Source of the DNA: Opitutaceae bacterium
Lineage (GTDB): Bacteria; Verrucomicrobiota; Verrucomicrobiia; Opitutales; Opitutaceae
Direction of reading: 5' to 3'
Length of the DNA: 63,479 nt
Assembly (NCBI GenBank): GCA_016794625.1
Contig: JAEUGY010000064.1
Span: forward strand, 1-63,479
The number at the start of each line of letters is the position of its first letter. The stretch's first letter is position 1. Positions 53,195 through 62,236 of this stretch are shown one piece after another. Under the pieces are notes generated by a model. It saw only the letters and a list, made by a program, of their open reading frames with translations. It ran no database searches and was not told the origin of the DNA. The translations under genes were made by a program, and so were the position numbers.

Positions 53195-54274
53195 ATGATA
53201 AACGCCACGGAATCGAAGGGAACCGCCACGCCTGCGCGCCATCGCGTCCGGGGAGTGCGGGATCGTCTCATGCGGGCGCTCGGGGTGCCCCTGCTGGGAT
53301 TGTCGATCCCCCAGGTGACGGGTGCGCTCAAGCCGCTGACGTGGGAACAACCGGGCTACTGGCTCGGGGTGGTGCTGTTTCTGGTGTTCGCTTTTGTGGT
53401 GTGGCAGGGCAATCGGTGGATTCTGCTCCAGCTCCGGGATCGTTTTGATTGGTTGCAGCGTCCGCGCCAGCGCATCGCCGCGCTCCTGGTGGCGACGTTT
53501 CTCTACACGGTGCCGTCCACGCTGGTCGCGGTGATTCTCTGGTACAAACTCGGGCCCATCGGGGAGGTCAACTGGGCGGCCGTCATCTCGTCCACGTTTC
53601 TGGTCGAGATCTCCGTCATTGGTGTGACCAACATCTATGAGACCTGGTTTCTGGTCACCGACCGCTTCGAGGATCGCCTCCGCCTGGAGCGCAATGAGCG
53701 CCGGCGCGTGGAGATGGAACTCAACGGATTGAAGAGCCAGCTGGCTCCGCACTTCCTCTTCAACTGCCTGAACACCCTCAATGTCCTGATCGCCGAGGAT
53801 CCGGCGGCGGCCCGCTCGTTTACCCAGAACATGGCGAGTGTCTGCCGTTATCTGCTCGAGCAACAGCGGAGGGAATTGGTGCCGTTGCACGAAGAGCGTG
53901 ATTTTTTTGACGCCTATGCGGCCATGGCCCGCCTGCGATTCCCCACGGGACTGCAGATCGACGTGGTGGGGTTCGAGTCGACTGCCGGCCTCCTCATCCC
54001 GCCGGCGTCGCTCCAGCTGCTGCTGGAAAACGCGATCAAGCACAATGGCATCAGTGACAAGGCGCCCCTGAAGGTGACCGTGACGCTTGAGGGCGACACC
54101 CTCACCTTCAGCAACCCCCTGCGTTTCGTGCCCGACCCGCCGCGTTCGACCCAGGTCGGGTTGAAGAACCTGCGCGAACGCTTTCTGCTCACCGTCGGCC
54201 GCGAATTGATCGTCGACAAGAGCGGTGGCTGTTTCCGCGTCGTGCTCCCCCTCGCGCGAAATTACGCGGCCTGA
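53195..54274 (+). CDS. LytS/YehU-type sensor histidine kinase
   Basis: About 359 residues from the ATG at 53195; an earlier ATG at 53171 is possible. Four hydrophobic helices (about 28-45, 54-70, 94-116, 128-153) are followed by a coiled linker and the His_kinase domain with LKSQLAPHFLFNCLNTLN (phospho-acceptor His about 186). The ATPase part has PPASLQLLLENAIKHN (N box) and STQVGLKNLRERFLL (G box). The family usually pairs with a LytTR response regulator; none is adjacent. The next gene on the same strand is a TonB receptor, so it may sense the receptor's substrate or an envelope signal. Confidence 0.88.
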   Translation: MINATESKGTATPARHRVRGVRDRLMRALGVPLLGLSIPQVTGALKPLTWEQPGYWLGVVLFLVFAFVVWQGNRWILLQLRDRFDWLQRPRQRIAALLVATFLYTVPSTLVAVILWYKLGPIGEVNWAAVISSTFLVEISVIGVTNIYETWFLVTDRFEDRLRLERNERRRVEMELNGLKSQLAPHFLFNCLNTLNVLIAEDPAAARSFTQNMASVCRYLLEQQRRELVPLHEERDFFDAYAAMARLRFPTGLQIDVVGFESTAGLLIPPASLQLLLENAIKHNGISDKAPLKVTVTLEGDTLTFSNPLRFVPDPPRSTQVGLKNLRERFLLTVGRELIVDKSGGCFRVVLPLARNYAA

Positions 54275-54378
54275 CGCGCACGCAGGGGCGGGAAGGAAGC
54301 CCTCCCTCTCATTGGCTTGCTTCCGCCTTGTCCCTGGTCTTGGGTGTTCAGCTTAACTTATTCTAGCTGAAAGTGTTT

Positions 54379-56463
54379 ATGAAAAATGAGACCGAGGGTG
54401 GCGAGGCGTGGAGGTGGCTGGGTGGTTTCGTGGCGCTGGTGTGCACCTTCGCGAGTGCGGGCGCCCAGGTGGCGTCGGAACCTCCGGTGAGCCTGGCGGA
54501 GGTGATTGTCACGCCGAGTCGATTCGGCGTCTTCGAAGACCGCAGCGCCGCGTCGGCGACCTTGACGCAGTCGGACCTGGAGACGTTGCCGCAGGTGGGG
54601 GAGGACTTGTACCGGTCGATTGCGCGGTTGCCCGGCGTCGCGGCGGATGACTTTACCGCCAAGTTTTGGATACGCGGGGCGCCGAATTCTCAGCTGCTGG
54701 CGCGGCTGGACGGGCTCGACTTGATCGAGCCGTTTCACCTCAAGGACATCGATGGGGCGCTTTCCATCGTCGACCTGCCTTCGATCCGCCGTCTCGATCT
54801 GATCACCGGAGGTTTCACCGCTGATTTTGGGGACCGGCTGGCGGGGGTGCTGACCATGGAAACGGTCACTGCGGCCCGGGGCACGGCGTCGACGTCGCTC
54901 GGTCTGAGTCTGACCGGCGTGCGCGCATCCCACTCCGGTCAGTTCGCTCAGGGGCGCGGAGCGTGGCGGGTGACGGGCCGGCGCGGATACCCCGACCTGG
55001 CGCTTCAGCTGGAGGGACGCGACGACGAGGTCTTTCCCCGCTACTACGATGGTGCGTTCAAGGTCGACTATACCCTGTCACCGCGGCACCAGCTCTCGTT
55101 TCAGGCGCTGCATGCCGGGGACACGCTGACCTTTCGCGAGGACAACGAGCCGGGGCTGCACAGTCGTTACCGCAGCGACTATGTCTGGTTGCGCTGGCAG
55201 GGGGAGCCGCGCGACGGCTGGGTGGGGGAGGCGGTGCTGTCGTATTCGCACCTGACCTGGAACCGTCAGGGTGACGGCTTTTTCGACCAGCGACTGCGGC
55301 TTGATCTGGACGACGATCGCGCCCTCACGGTGCTGGCGTTTCGCAACGACTGGACGCTGTCGGTGTCGGATCGCCTCGTGCTGCGCGGCGGCGTGGAGGC
55401 AAAGTCGGCCGAGGCGGACTACACCTACGTGCTCCTGCGCGAAGAGAATGCGGTGGTCAACGGGGTTCAGGTCGTCGACCGGCGGACCGCCAACGTGCGG
55501 CGTTCGCCGGAGGGAGAGGGCTGGGGTGTATTTGTTTCACCGCGACTCCAGGTGTCGCGGTCACTGGTCATCGAAGCGGGGGCGAGGCTCGACCACGATC
55601 CCGCCAAGGGGGCCGACCAGGTGAGTCCGCGACTCAATGCCTCGTGGTCCCCAGGTCCCGCCACCACGGTGCGGGCGGCGTGGGGCGAGTACCACCAGGC
55701 CCAGGGCCTGCACGAGCTTTCGGTGGCGGATGGCCAGACGACCTTTCAGCGGGCGGAACGGGCGGAACACCGGGTCGTTGGGATCGAACACCGGTTGCCC
55801 TCGGGCGTGAGCCTGCGGGCGGAGGTGTACCAACGGCTGGGACGGAACGTGCGGGTGCGGTGGGACAATCCGGTCAATCTCTACAATGTGTTTCCCGAGA
55901 TCCAGTCGGACCGCACCCGGATTGCGCCGTCCGGCAGCGAGGCCCGCGGTGTGGAGCTCATGGTTGCACGGCGGAGTCGGCGGGGCTGGGGGTGGTCGGC
56001 GAGTTATGCCCTCGCGCGTTCGGAGGAGACGGTGGGCGCCCGCACCGTTCCCACCGCCCGCGATCAGCGTCACACCGTGGCGGCCGACCTCAGCTATGTG
56101 CCGGATGCGCGCTGGAGTTTCAGTGCCGCCTGGCAGTATCACACGGGCTGGCCGACGACGGACGTCGGGTATGTGCTCGTCCCGCTCAACAACGGCCGCC
56201 GCTTCGTGCAGCGCGTGGTGGGACCGGCCTACGCGGAGCGGCTGCCGGCGTACCACCGCCTCGACCTGCGCGCCACCCGCCGGTGGGTGTTAAAGCGCGG
56301 CGAGCTGCGGGCGTATGTCGATGTCTTCAACGCGTACGACCACGCCAACCTCGTGGGCTACACGTACAGCGCAAACGTGCAGGGCAACCAGGTGACGGCA
56401 CAGCCGAAGCCCAAGGACCTGCTCCCGCTCCTGCCCAGCCTCGGGGTGGAGTACGAGTTTTGA
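54379..56463 (+). CDS. TonB-dependent outer-membrane receptor (third)
   Basis: A 694-residue receptor starting at ATG 54379; a GTG two codons earlier (54373) is possible. Signal peptide ends near SAGAQ. The plug starts VIVTPSRFGVFEDRSA, with TLTQSDLETLPQVGEDLYRSI in part and FWIRGAPNSQLLARLDGLDL, then DLITGGFTADFGDRLAGVL. The barrel ends LGVEYEF. It is smaller than the two other receptors in the window and of a siderophore or cobalamin-like size class, but no substrate can be assigned. The gap from the kinase gene is 104 nt. Confidence 0.92.
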   Translation: MKNETEGGEAWRWLGGFVALVCTFASAGAQVASEPPVSLAEVIVTPSRFGVFEDRSAASATLTQSDLETLPQVGEDLYRSIARLPGVAADDFTAKFWIRGAPNSQLLARLDGLDLIEPFHLKDIDGALSIVDLPSIRRLDLITGGFTADFGDRLAGVLTMETVTAARGTASTSLGLSLTGVRASHSGQFAQGRGAWRVTGRRGYPDLALQLEGRDDEVFPRYYDGAFKVDYTLSPRHQLSFQALHAGDTLTFREDNEPGLHSRYRSDYVWLRWQGEPRDGWVGEAVLSYSHLTWNRQGDGFFDQRLRLDLDDDRALTVLAFRNDWTLSVSDRLVLRGGVEAKSAEADYTYVLLREENAVVNGVQVVDRRTANVRRSPEGEGWGVFVSPRLQVSRSLVIEAGARLDHDPAKGADQVSPRLNASWSPGPATTVRAAWGEYHQAQGLHELSVADGQTTFQRAERAEHRVVGIEHRLPSGVSLRAEVYQRLGRNVRVRWDNPVNLYNVFPEIQSDRTRIAPSGSEARGVELMVARRSRRGWGWSASYALARSEETVGARTVPTARDQRHTVAADLSYVPDARWSFSAAWQYHTGWPTTDVGYVLVPLNNGRRFVQRVVGPAYAERLPAYHRLDLRATRRWVLKRGELRAYVDVFNAYDHANLVGYTYSANVQGNQVTAQPKPKDLLPLLPSLGVEYEF

Positions 56464-56513
56464 AGGGGAACGCGGGGAAGCAAGCGCGTTGACCTCCGGG
56501 GCACCGGGGTCCC

Positions 56514-57042
56514 GTTGGAGGTGGCCTCGCTGAGGCCGCGACGGGACCTTCGGTCCCGCCTCGTTCATCGGTTCCGAGAGGGCGACGCCAATCTCCGCGG
56601 GGTCGGCGACCCCACCTCCAACGGAACCAGTCCCTCCGTTGGAGGTGGCCTCGCTGAGGCCGCGACGGGACCCTCGGTCCCGCCTCGCCCACCGGTTCCG
56701 TGAGGGCGAGGCCAATCTCCGCGGGGTCGGCGACCCCACCTCCAACAGAATCAGTCCCTCCGTTGGAGGTGGCCTCGCTGAGGCCGCGGCGGGACCTTCG
56801 GTCCCGCCTCGTTCATCGGTTCCGTGAGGGCGACGCCAATCTCCGCGGGGTCGGCGACCCCACCTCCAACAGAATCAGTCCCTCCGTTGGAGGTGGCCTC
56901 GCTGAGGCCGCGACGGGACCTTCGGTCCCGCCTCGTCCACCGGTTCCGTGAGGGCGACGCCAATCTCCGCGGGGTCGGCGACCCCACCTCCAACGGAACC
57001 AGTTCCTCCGATGGAGGTGGCCTCGCTGAGGCCGCCTCCATC
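56514..57042. repeat. 124-bp tandem array of family B elements
   Basis: Units begin at 56514, 56638, 56762, 56886 and 57010, an exact 124-bp period, with four complete units and a fifth that is cut to a 33-bp palindrome (GATGGAGGTGG..CCTCCATC). Each unit has ends GTTGGAGGTGG and CCACCTCCAAC. Inside are hairpins GGCCTCG-CTGAGGCC, GGGACC-TTC-GGTCCC and GGGGTCG-GCGACCCC, then a short spacer with CAGTCCCTCC. Each unit can thus fold as a multi-arm structure. The array separates the third TonB receptor and the convergent PFOR gene. Open frames through it on both strands (62-116 codons) are repeat artefacts. Confidence 0.9.
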
Positions 57043-57059
57043 GTGTGTCTACAAGGGCG

Positions 57060-60000
57060 CTACTTGGTGGCGGCGGGGTCGGGGGTGAGTAGCTCGCGCA
57101 GACGGGCTTTGGCGTCGGCGAGGGGGAGCTCGCCCTTGTCGATCCGGGCGAGCAGGGCTTTCTGCGCCAGGTAGTCCTTGTTCACCACGCCCGCCTTGCT
57201 CTGCAGCATGCGCCACGATTTGCGGCGCTCGACCGCGAATAGCACCATTTGACGGGAGACGGCGTAGTAGACCGTCTTGCCCTGCTCCTCGGCCCGGATG
57301 TAGGAGCCGAAGTTCTTGACGAAGCTGCGATGCTTGGGGTCAAAGACGCGGCGGTGCTGCACGTCGTCCTGGGTGATGAACATCACCTGGTCATCCAGCA
57401 GCATGAGTTTGGCCGCGTCCTCCGGCTTGATCGGCTTCACATGCTTGCGGAAGCGACCCTCGGTGATGCCCCAGTGGGCGACGGTGAAGTTGTACTCCTC
57501 GCCGGTCGTGGCGTACTTGGTGCGCCACCAGTCGCGATCGATCGTCGGGTTGCCCTTGAGATCAAACGCCTCCTGCGAGGACTCGCCGCGGCGCGGATTG
57601 AAGACGAACTCCGGCATGCCCCGGCAGTCGCGGACGAGCTTGGCCTGGTCGGCGCTCATGTTGTCGGCCACCGCGTGCTCGGGCTGGCAGGTCGTGTAGC
57701 ACTGGAAGAACGAGGTGCCGCGGTATTCCAAACCGTCGAGCATGGCCTTGTAGAGTTTGGCCGAGTTGGCCATCGAGACCTGCGCGACGAAGGGAGAACC
57801 GTGGCCGCTGGTGAAGGCCTCGGCCACGTTCTTCTTTTCGATCAGCTTGCCCTGCGAGGCGACGCCGAACTGGTTCATGTCGTAGCCGCCGAGCATGGTG
57901 GACGAGTCGGAGTTTTGCCCTCCGGTGTTGGAGTACACCTGCGTGTCGAGCATGAGGATCTTCACGTTCGGGCGATTCTGCAGGATCACCTTGGATACGT
58001 TCTGGAAACCGATGTCGCCGAGCGCGCCGTCCCCGCCGATGACCCAGACCTTGGGCAGTTCCCGGATCTCCTGCTCGGTCATGCCGGCGTCGTCGAGGTG
58101 GGTGAGCGTGAAGTAGTCGGCTTCGGTCGCCACGCCTTCGCTCCGGTCGAGCAGGGCGTCGGCCAGGCGCTCGGGCACGACGGAGCGGCGGGAGTGGTGG
58201 AGGATGGTCGATTCGGCCATCAGCCACGAGATCGTCGCGCCGTCCTGGAAGAGTGAATTCATCCAGGGGTAGGGGTGCGGATTCGCCGGAGGGGTGGAGC
58301 CGTAGACCGTGTTGCAGCCGGTGCTGGCGCCCATCATCATGACGGACATGCCGTTGGCGCGGCGACCGTCGACCGCCTGCAGTTCCTTGTGATTGAACGC
58401 GTCGGTCCGCATGACGGCGACGAGGCCGCCGATGATCTGCTCGTCGGTCAGCGCGCCGTGCCGGGCTTCGTGGGCGGCGATGCGCTGGGCGGTGTCGGCG
58501 TCGTTTTCACCGCCGAGTCCGGCGATGACGTGGGCGAAGGTCTTGCGGTACAGCTCGTACTCTTTGGGATCGCGCGCCTTGAGGGCCTGGAGCCGGGCGG
58601 GACCTTCCTTTTCAAACCGGTCGGCCTTGGCGCGCAGCCGGTCGGCCTTGCGGTGGTAGATCGGGCGCATGTGCGCCTCGGTCACGCTGGCGACGGCGCG
58701 CAGGATGCTCTTCTCGCCGCAGCCGGCGCAGGCGCCGTCGCCCGAGACAAGGGCCTCGTAGTTGCGGCGCACCATGAGGTGATTGCGCAGAGCGGCCTCG
58801 CGGGAGTTGGCGGCGTCGGCGTCGTTGTACAGGCCCAGGAACTTCTGCGGCGTATCGGGCAGCAGGCGGGAGAACACCTGGGCGGTTGTCAGGTCGGCGT
58901 TGAGCTCCTCGGTCTCGCGCACCATGCGCAGCGCATCGTGGTCACCGCAGACCTGCACGCATTCACCGCAACCTTTGCAGAGGTCCGAAACAAAGATGGA
59001 GAACAGACCGCCCGCGCCGGGAGTCTTCGCTTCGAGCGAGCGAAAGATGGCCGGGACGTTGGAGTAGGCCAGCGGCAGCTTGCCGATGATCCGGTTGAAC
59101 TCGGCCTTGCCCTGGTCGGAGACGGTGGCGAGGGCGTTGACCTCGGCGCCGATGATGTCCTTGAAGGGCACGTTGGACTTGGCCTTGACCGACTCGTTCA
59201 TCTTCGCGCGCGCCCGGGCCTCGAGCGCGACCACCTCGGCGCCGAAGGCGAGCCGGTCGGCCACCGAGGTGACGTAGTTGTTCACCGCCGTCTTGAGCAC
59301 GGTCGTGATCTCCTGCGCCGCGTTCGGCAGCGCGGTGTCGGGGCAGGCGGTGATGCATTCCATGCACTGCGTGCAGTTCTCGGCGATATAGACCGGCGTT
59401 TCGCGCCGGGCCACATACTTGGATTGCGTCGCCCCCGTGCCCGCGCCCATCAGGCCGACCGAGGCGAGGGCGCCGGCCGGTTGGTGGTAGCCCAGCCCGG
59501 CGCGGAACTCAGAGTCGAATTTGGCCAAGGTCTGCAACGGGGCGCGACCCGCCTGTTCGGCGGGCATGGGGATGGAGGAGCATCCGGATGCGCTGCAGCC
59601 CGCGGTGGGAATGATCTGGTGCTCGCCGATCGGACGCAGCAGCGGATTACGCATCGAGGAGCGATCGGGGTCGTCGCGTCCACCGTAGTTGATTTCTGTG
59701 ACGCGGGAGAAACCCTCCGTCATGACCGTCATGTTCGAAGTCACAACGGCATCCCCGAAGCGGCCAAATTTCTTCACGTACTGCTTGTGCACCACCTTGT
59801 GGAACTGCTCCTCGGTGATGCCGAAGGTCTTGAGAAACGGGGAAACGCGGAAGAACCCGCCGAGGAAGGAATTGCCCTGCATGCGCAGCTGCAGCTCCGT
59901 CTGGCTGGTGGCCTTGCGGGCGATGTCGAAGCCGGGCAGGATGAAAATGCGGATTTCGTTGTCGCGGATCCACTGCCGGTACTTGGCCGGCACCCGCTCC

Positions 60001-61835
60001 CAGGCGACCGCCGGGGATTCGTTCGACTCCCAGACGAGGCTGCCGCCCTTCTTCAGGCCTTCCAGGGGATTGGTGTGGGTGAAGGCCTTGGGATCGCAAC
60101 AGAGCACCACGTCGACGTGGTTGAGCTCGCAGTTCACCTTGATCTGCGACGGGGCGACCGTGAGATAGTAGTTGGTGGGTGCGCCCTTCTTTTCCGACCC
60201 GTATTTCGGGTTGGCCATGACGTACAGTTTTTCGACGAGGAAGCCGTCGGCGTCGTATGAAGGATTCTGCTCCGAAATGAACGTGCCAAGATCGCCGATG
60301 ATCGAGCCCAGATTCTTGCCCGTCGTGATCATGCCCCATCCGCCGATCGAGTGAAACCGCACCGCGATGGCGCCCTCGGGCAGGAGCGACGGGGTGTCCT
60401 TGCTGATGACGGCGTAGGGATGGTCGACGCCGAGCACAAAGAATGTTTCGCCGTCGCTCGCGCGGGCGCCGTCCTTGCGAGTCGTCTGGCCAATGACAAA
60501 CTCGTAGGCGCCCAGCGTGTGTTCGGGGCGGAAGTCGCGGGAGCCAATGCCGTAGGAGCCCCGGAACAGGCGGGGAGTTTCCTCCGGCGTGAGCGCCGGC
60601 AGCACGCCGCCGTACCGGGCGACTTCGTTGGCCTTGCCGAGCGCGACGCGAATGTCACGGGCCAGCGGATTGTCGCCGGCCAGGCCTTCGTCCGTCCGCT
60701 CCAGAATGATGACATGCTTCTTGCCGCGCAGCGCCTGGATGACGGCCGCCTCCGGGAAGGGACGGATGACATTGATGTGGATCGACCCCACCCGGGCGTT
60801 GCGGTGGTCGCGCAGGTAGTCGCAGGCCGCCTCGATGTTGTCGGCGGCGCAGCCGAGGGACACGAACACCGTGTCGGCGTCGGCCGTCTTGTACTGTTGG
60901 ATCAGGCCGTAGTGCCGGCCGGTCAGTTCGCCGAACTTGGCGCAAGCCTCCTCGAGCATCGGCAGGATGTACTCGTTGAAGTTGTTCCGGCGCGCGACGA
61001 CGCCGTTCATGTGATGCTCCTGGTTCTGGACGGGCCCGAGCAGCACCGGATTCTTCATGTCCATCATCTGCGGCACCCGGCGGCGGCGCGGGCCGAACAG
61101 CTCGCGCTGGGCGGGGGTCGGACAGTCGATCAGATCTTCGGCGGCCCCCAGGTATTCACGCAGGAACTCCGCCTCCGGGGCGAGGTACATGCGTTCGCTG
61201 TGAGTCGTGAGCATGCCATCCTGGATGTTCATGCCCGGATTGAGCGAGAGTTCGTTCACCCGCCGCAGGATGATGGCCTGATCGGCCGCCTGCTGGGCGT
61301 CCTTGGACATCATCATAGTCCAGCCCGTGTCGAGGGCCGCGTAGAAGTCGTCGTGGCCGCAGTGCACATTGAGCGCCTGTTTGGTCAACGCCCGAGCGCC
61401 GACCTCGAGCACCATGGTCGAGAGTTTGCCGGGCGCGTGGTAGTACTGCTCCATCGCGTAGACGATGCCCTGGCCCGAGGTGAAATTGCAGGTGCGCCGG
61501 CCGGTGACCGCGAAGGCCGTGGCTCCGCCCTGGGCGGCGTGCTCGCCCTCGGTTTCGACGGCGACCTTTTGTTGACCCCAGACATTCAGTTCACCCTGGG
61601 CAAAGGAAGCCTGGTAGATTTCGCCGCCCTCGGTCGATGGCGTGATCGGGTAGAAAACGCCGCCCTCGGTCACCCGGGTCTCGACGTATTGAGTCACCAG
61701 TTGGTTCCCGTTGCAGGTCACCCGCAGCCCCGGGTACTTCGGTTTGATTCCCGTCGAAGCCGGTTGCGGCGGGGACGACGGAGAGGCAACGGGTTGAGAC
61801 GCGATGGCCGATTGTCCTGCAGCGGTATTACTCAT
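57060..61835 (-). CDS. nifJ: Pyruvate:ferredoxin (flavodoxin) oxidoreductase, unusually long
   Basis: A 1591-residue single-chain 2-oxoacid:acceptor oxidoreductase (usual length about 1170-1200). Order: N-terminal POR-alpha (VTRVTEG-type VETRVTEGGVFYPITPSTEG; TSGQGIVYAMEQYYHAPG), domain II, then POR-gamma (FHSIGGWGMITTGKNLGSII). The ferredoxin part has CTQCMECITACP (about 821) and CKGCGECVQVCG (about 955). The TPP region starts at CAGCGEKS (about 1037) and holds GDGALGDIGFQN (about 1269) and NTGGQNSDSS. Extra sequence lies between the two clusters (about 110 residues) and after CAGCGEKS (RKADRLRAKADRFEKEGPAR). It converts pyruvate and CoA to acetyl-CoA with reduced ferredoxin. The Ehr-like genes 0.4 kb upstream could use that ferredoxin. 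Confidence 0.93.
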   Translation of the reverse strand: MSNTAAGQSAIASQPVASPSSPPQPASTGIKPKYPGLRVTCNGNQLVTQYVETRVTEGGVFYPITPSTEGGEIYQASFAQGELNVWGQQKVAVETEGEHAAQGGATAFAVTGRRTCNFTSGQGIVYAMEQYYHAPGKLSTMVLEVGARALTKQALNVHCGHDDFYAALDTGWTMMMSKDAQQAADQAIILRRVNELSLNPGMNIQDGMLTTHSERMYLAPEAEFLREYLGAAEDLIDCPTPAQRELFGPRRRRVPQMMDMKNPVLLGPVQNQEHHMNGVVARRNNFNEYILPMLEEACAKFGELTGRHYGLIQQYKTADADTVFVSLGCAADNIEAACDYLRDHRNARVGSIHINVIRPFPEAAVIQALRGKKHVIILERTDEGLAGDNPLARDIRVALGKANEVARYGGVLPALTPEETPRLFRGSYGIGSRDFRPEHTLGAYEFVIGQTTRKDGARASDGETFFVLGVDHPYAVISKDTPSLLPEGAIAVRFHSIGGWGMITTGKNLGSIIGDLGTFISEQNPSYDADGFLVEKLYVMANPKYGSEKKGAPTNYYLTVAPSQIKVNCELNHVDVVLCCDPKAFTHTNPLEGLKKGGSLVWESNESPAVAWERVPAKYRQWIRDNEIRIFILPGFDIARKATSQTELQLRMQGNSFLGGFFRVSPFLKTFGITEEQFHKVVHKQYVKKFGRFGDAVVTSNMTVMTEGFSRVTEINYGGRDDPDRSSMRNPLLRPIGEHQIIPTAGCSASGCSSIPMPAEQAGRAPLQTLAKFDSEFRAGLGYHQPAGALASVGLMGAGTGATQSKYVARRETPVYIAENCTQCMECITACPDTALPNAAQEITTVLKTAVNNYVTSVADRLAFGAEVVALEARARAKMNESVKAKSNVPFKDIIGAEVNALATVSDQGKAEFNRIIGKLPLAYSNVPAIFRSLEAKTPGAGGLFSIFVSDLCKGCGECVQVCGDHDALRMVRETEELNADLTTAQVFSRLLPDTPQKFLGLYNDADAANSREAALRNHLMVRRNYEALVSGDGACAGCGEKSILRAVASVTEAHMRPIYHRKADRLRAKADRFEKEGPARLQALKARDPKEYELYRKTFAHVIAGLGGENDADTAQRIAAHEARHGALTDEQIIGGLVAVMRTDAFNHKELQAVDGRRANGMSVMMMGASTGCNTVYGSTPPANPHPYPWMNSLFQDGATISWLMAESTILHHSRRSVVPERLADALLDRSEGVATEADYFTLTHLDDAGMTEQEIRELPKVWVIGGDGALGDIGFQNVSKVILQNRPNVKILMLDTQVYSNTGGQNSDSSTMLGGYDMNQFGVASQGKLIEKKNVAEAFTSGHGSPFVAQVSMANSAKLYKAMLDGLEYRGTSFFQCYTTCQPEHAVADNMSADQAKLVRDCRGMPEFVFNPRRGESSQEAFDLKGNPTIDRDWWRTKYATTGEEYNFTVAHWGITEGRFRKHVKPIKPEDAAKLMLLDDQVMFITQDDVQHRRVFDPKHRSFVKNFGSYIRAEEQGKTVYYAVSRQMVLFAVERRKSWRMLQSKAGVVNKDYLAQKALLARIDKGELPLADAKARLRELLTPDPAATK

Positions 61836-62038
61836 GGGTAAGAAGCAAGGGTACGAGGGCGCGGGGGCGGACACGACGAGGCGTCCGAACGGCGGGGGGG
61901 AACCGTCGGAGCAGGCTGAGACGGTTTCCCGGCCGATTCAAAGGCAAAAGCGGAAGGCTCGGGGAAATGACGAAACCGGGCGGAATCCGGGGAGGTTGCG
62001 ACGTGACAGCCGCGGCCACTCCGCGCAACGTGGAGCGC

Positions 62039-62236
62039 ATGAATCCGGGTGATTCCCCTCCCGCTCAGCCTCCGGCGGTCCCGCCGGCTCCCTTCGCACT
62101 CCCCCCACCCCCGGCGAAGGCGCAGGAGGGCGGGGAGGCGGCGCCCCAACCCCCGGTGCCGCTGACGCCCGAGGAACAAATGGCGTTGTTTGAGAAGGAG
62201 CTGAAGGAGACCGATTGGGGCCATCAGCCTTGCTGA
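62039..62236 (+). CDS. Small Pro-rich protein ending in a DWGHQPC motif
   Basis: A 65-residue frame from the ATG at 62039. The N-terminal two thirds is Pro/Ala-rich and disordered; the C-terminal end is different in character: LTPEEQMALFEKELKETDW then GHQPC, a short amphipathic helix closing in a Gly-His-Gln-Pro-Cys tail. That ordered end makes it look like a real small protein rather than a chance frame. It is divergent from the PFOR gene and overlaps the end of the convergent Ehr-like gene by 13 nt. An upstream in-frame ATG at 61967 would add 24 residues. No function can be assigned. Confidence 0.45.
   Translation: MNPGDSPPAQPPAVPPAPFALPPPPAKAQEGGEAAPQPPVPLTPEEQMALFEKELKETDWGHQPC

Noticed and set aside
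56514..57042. CRISPR array
   Set aside because: The whole 124-bp unit is repeated without variable spacers and no cas gene is present.
56515..57174. Frames through the tandem array with repeated MEVASLRPRR-type peptides
   Set aside because: These are by-products of the 124-bp repeat and not conserved proteins.
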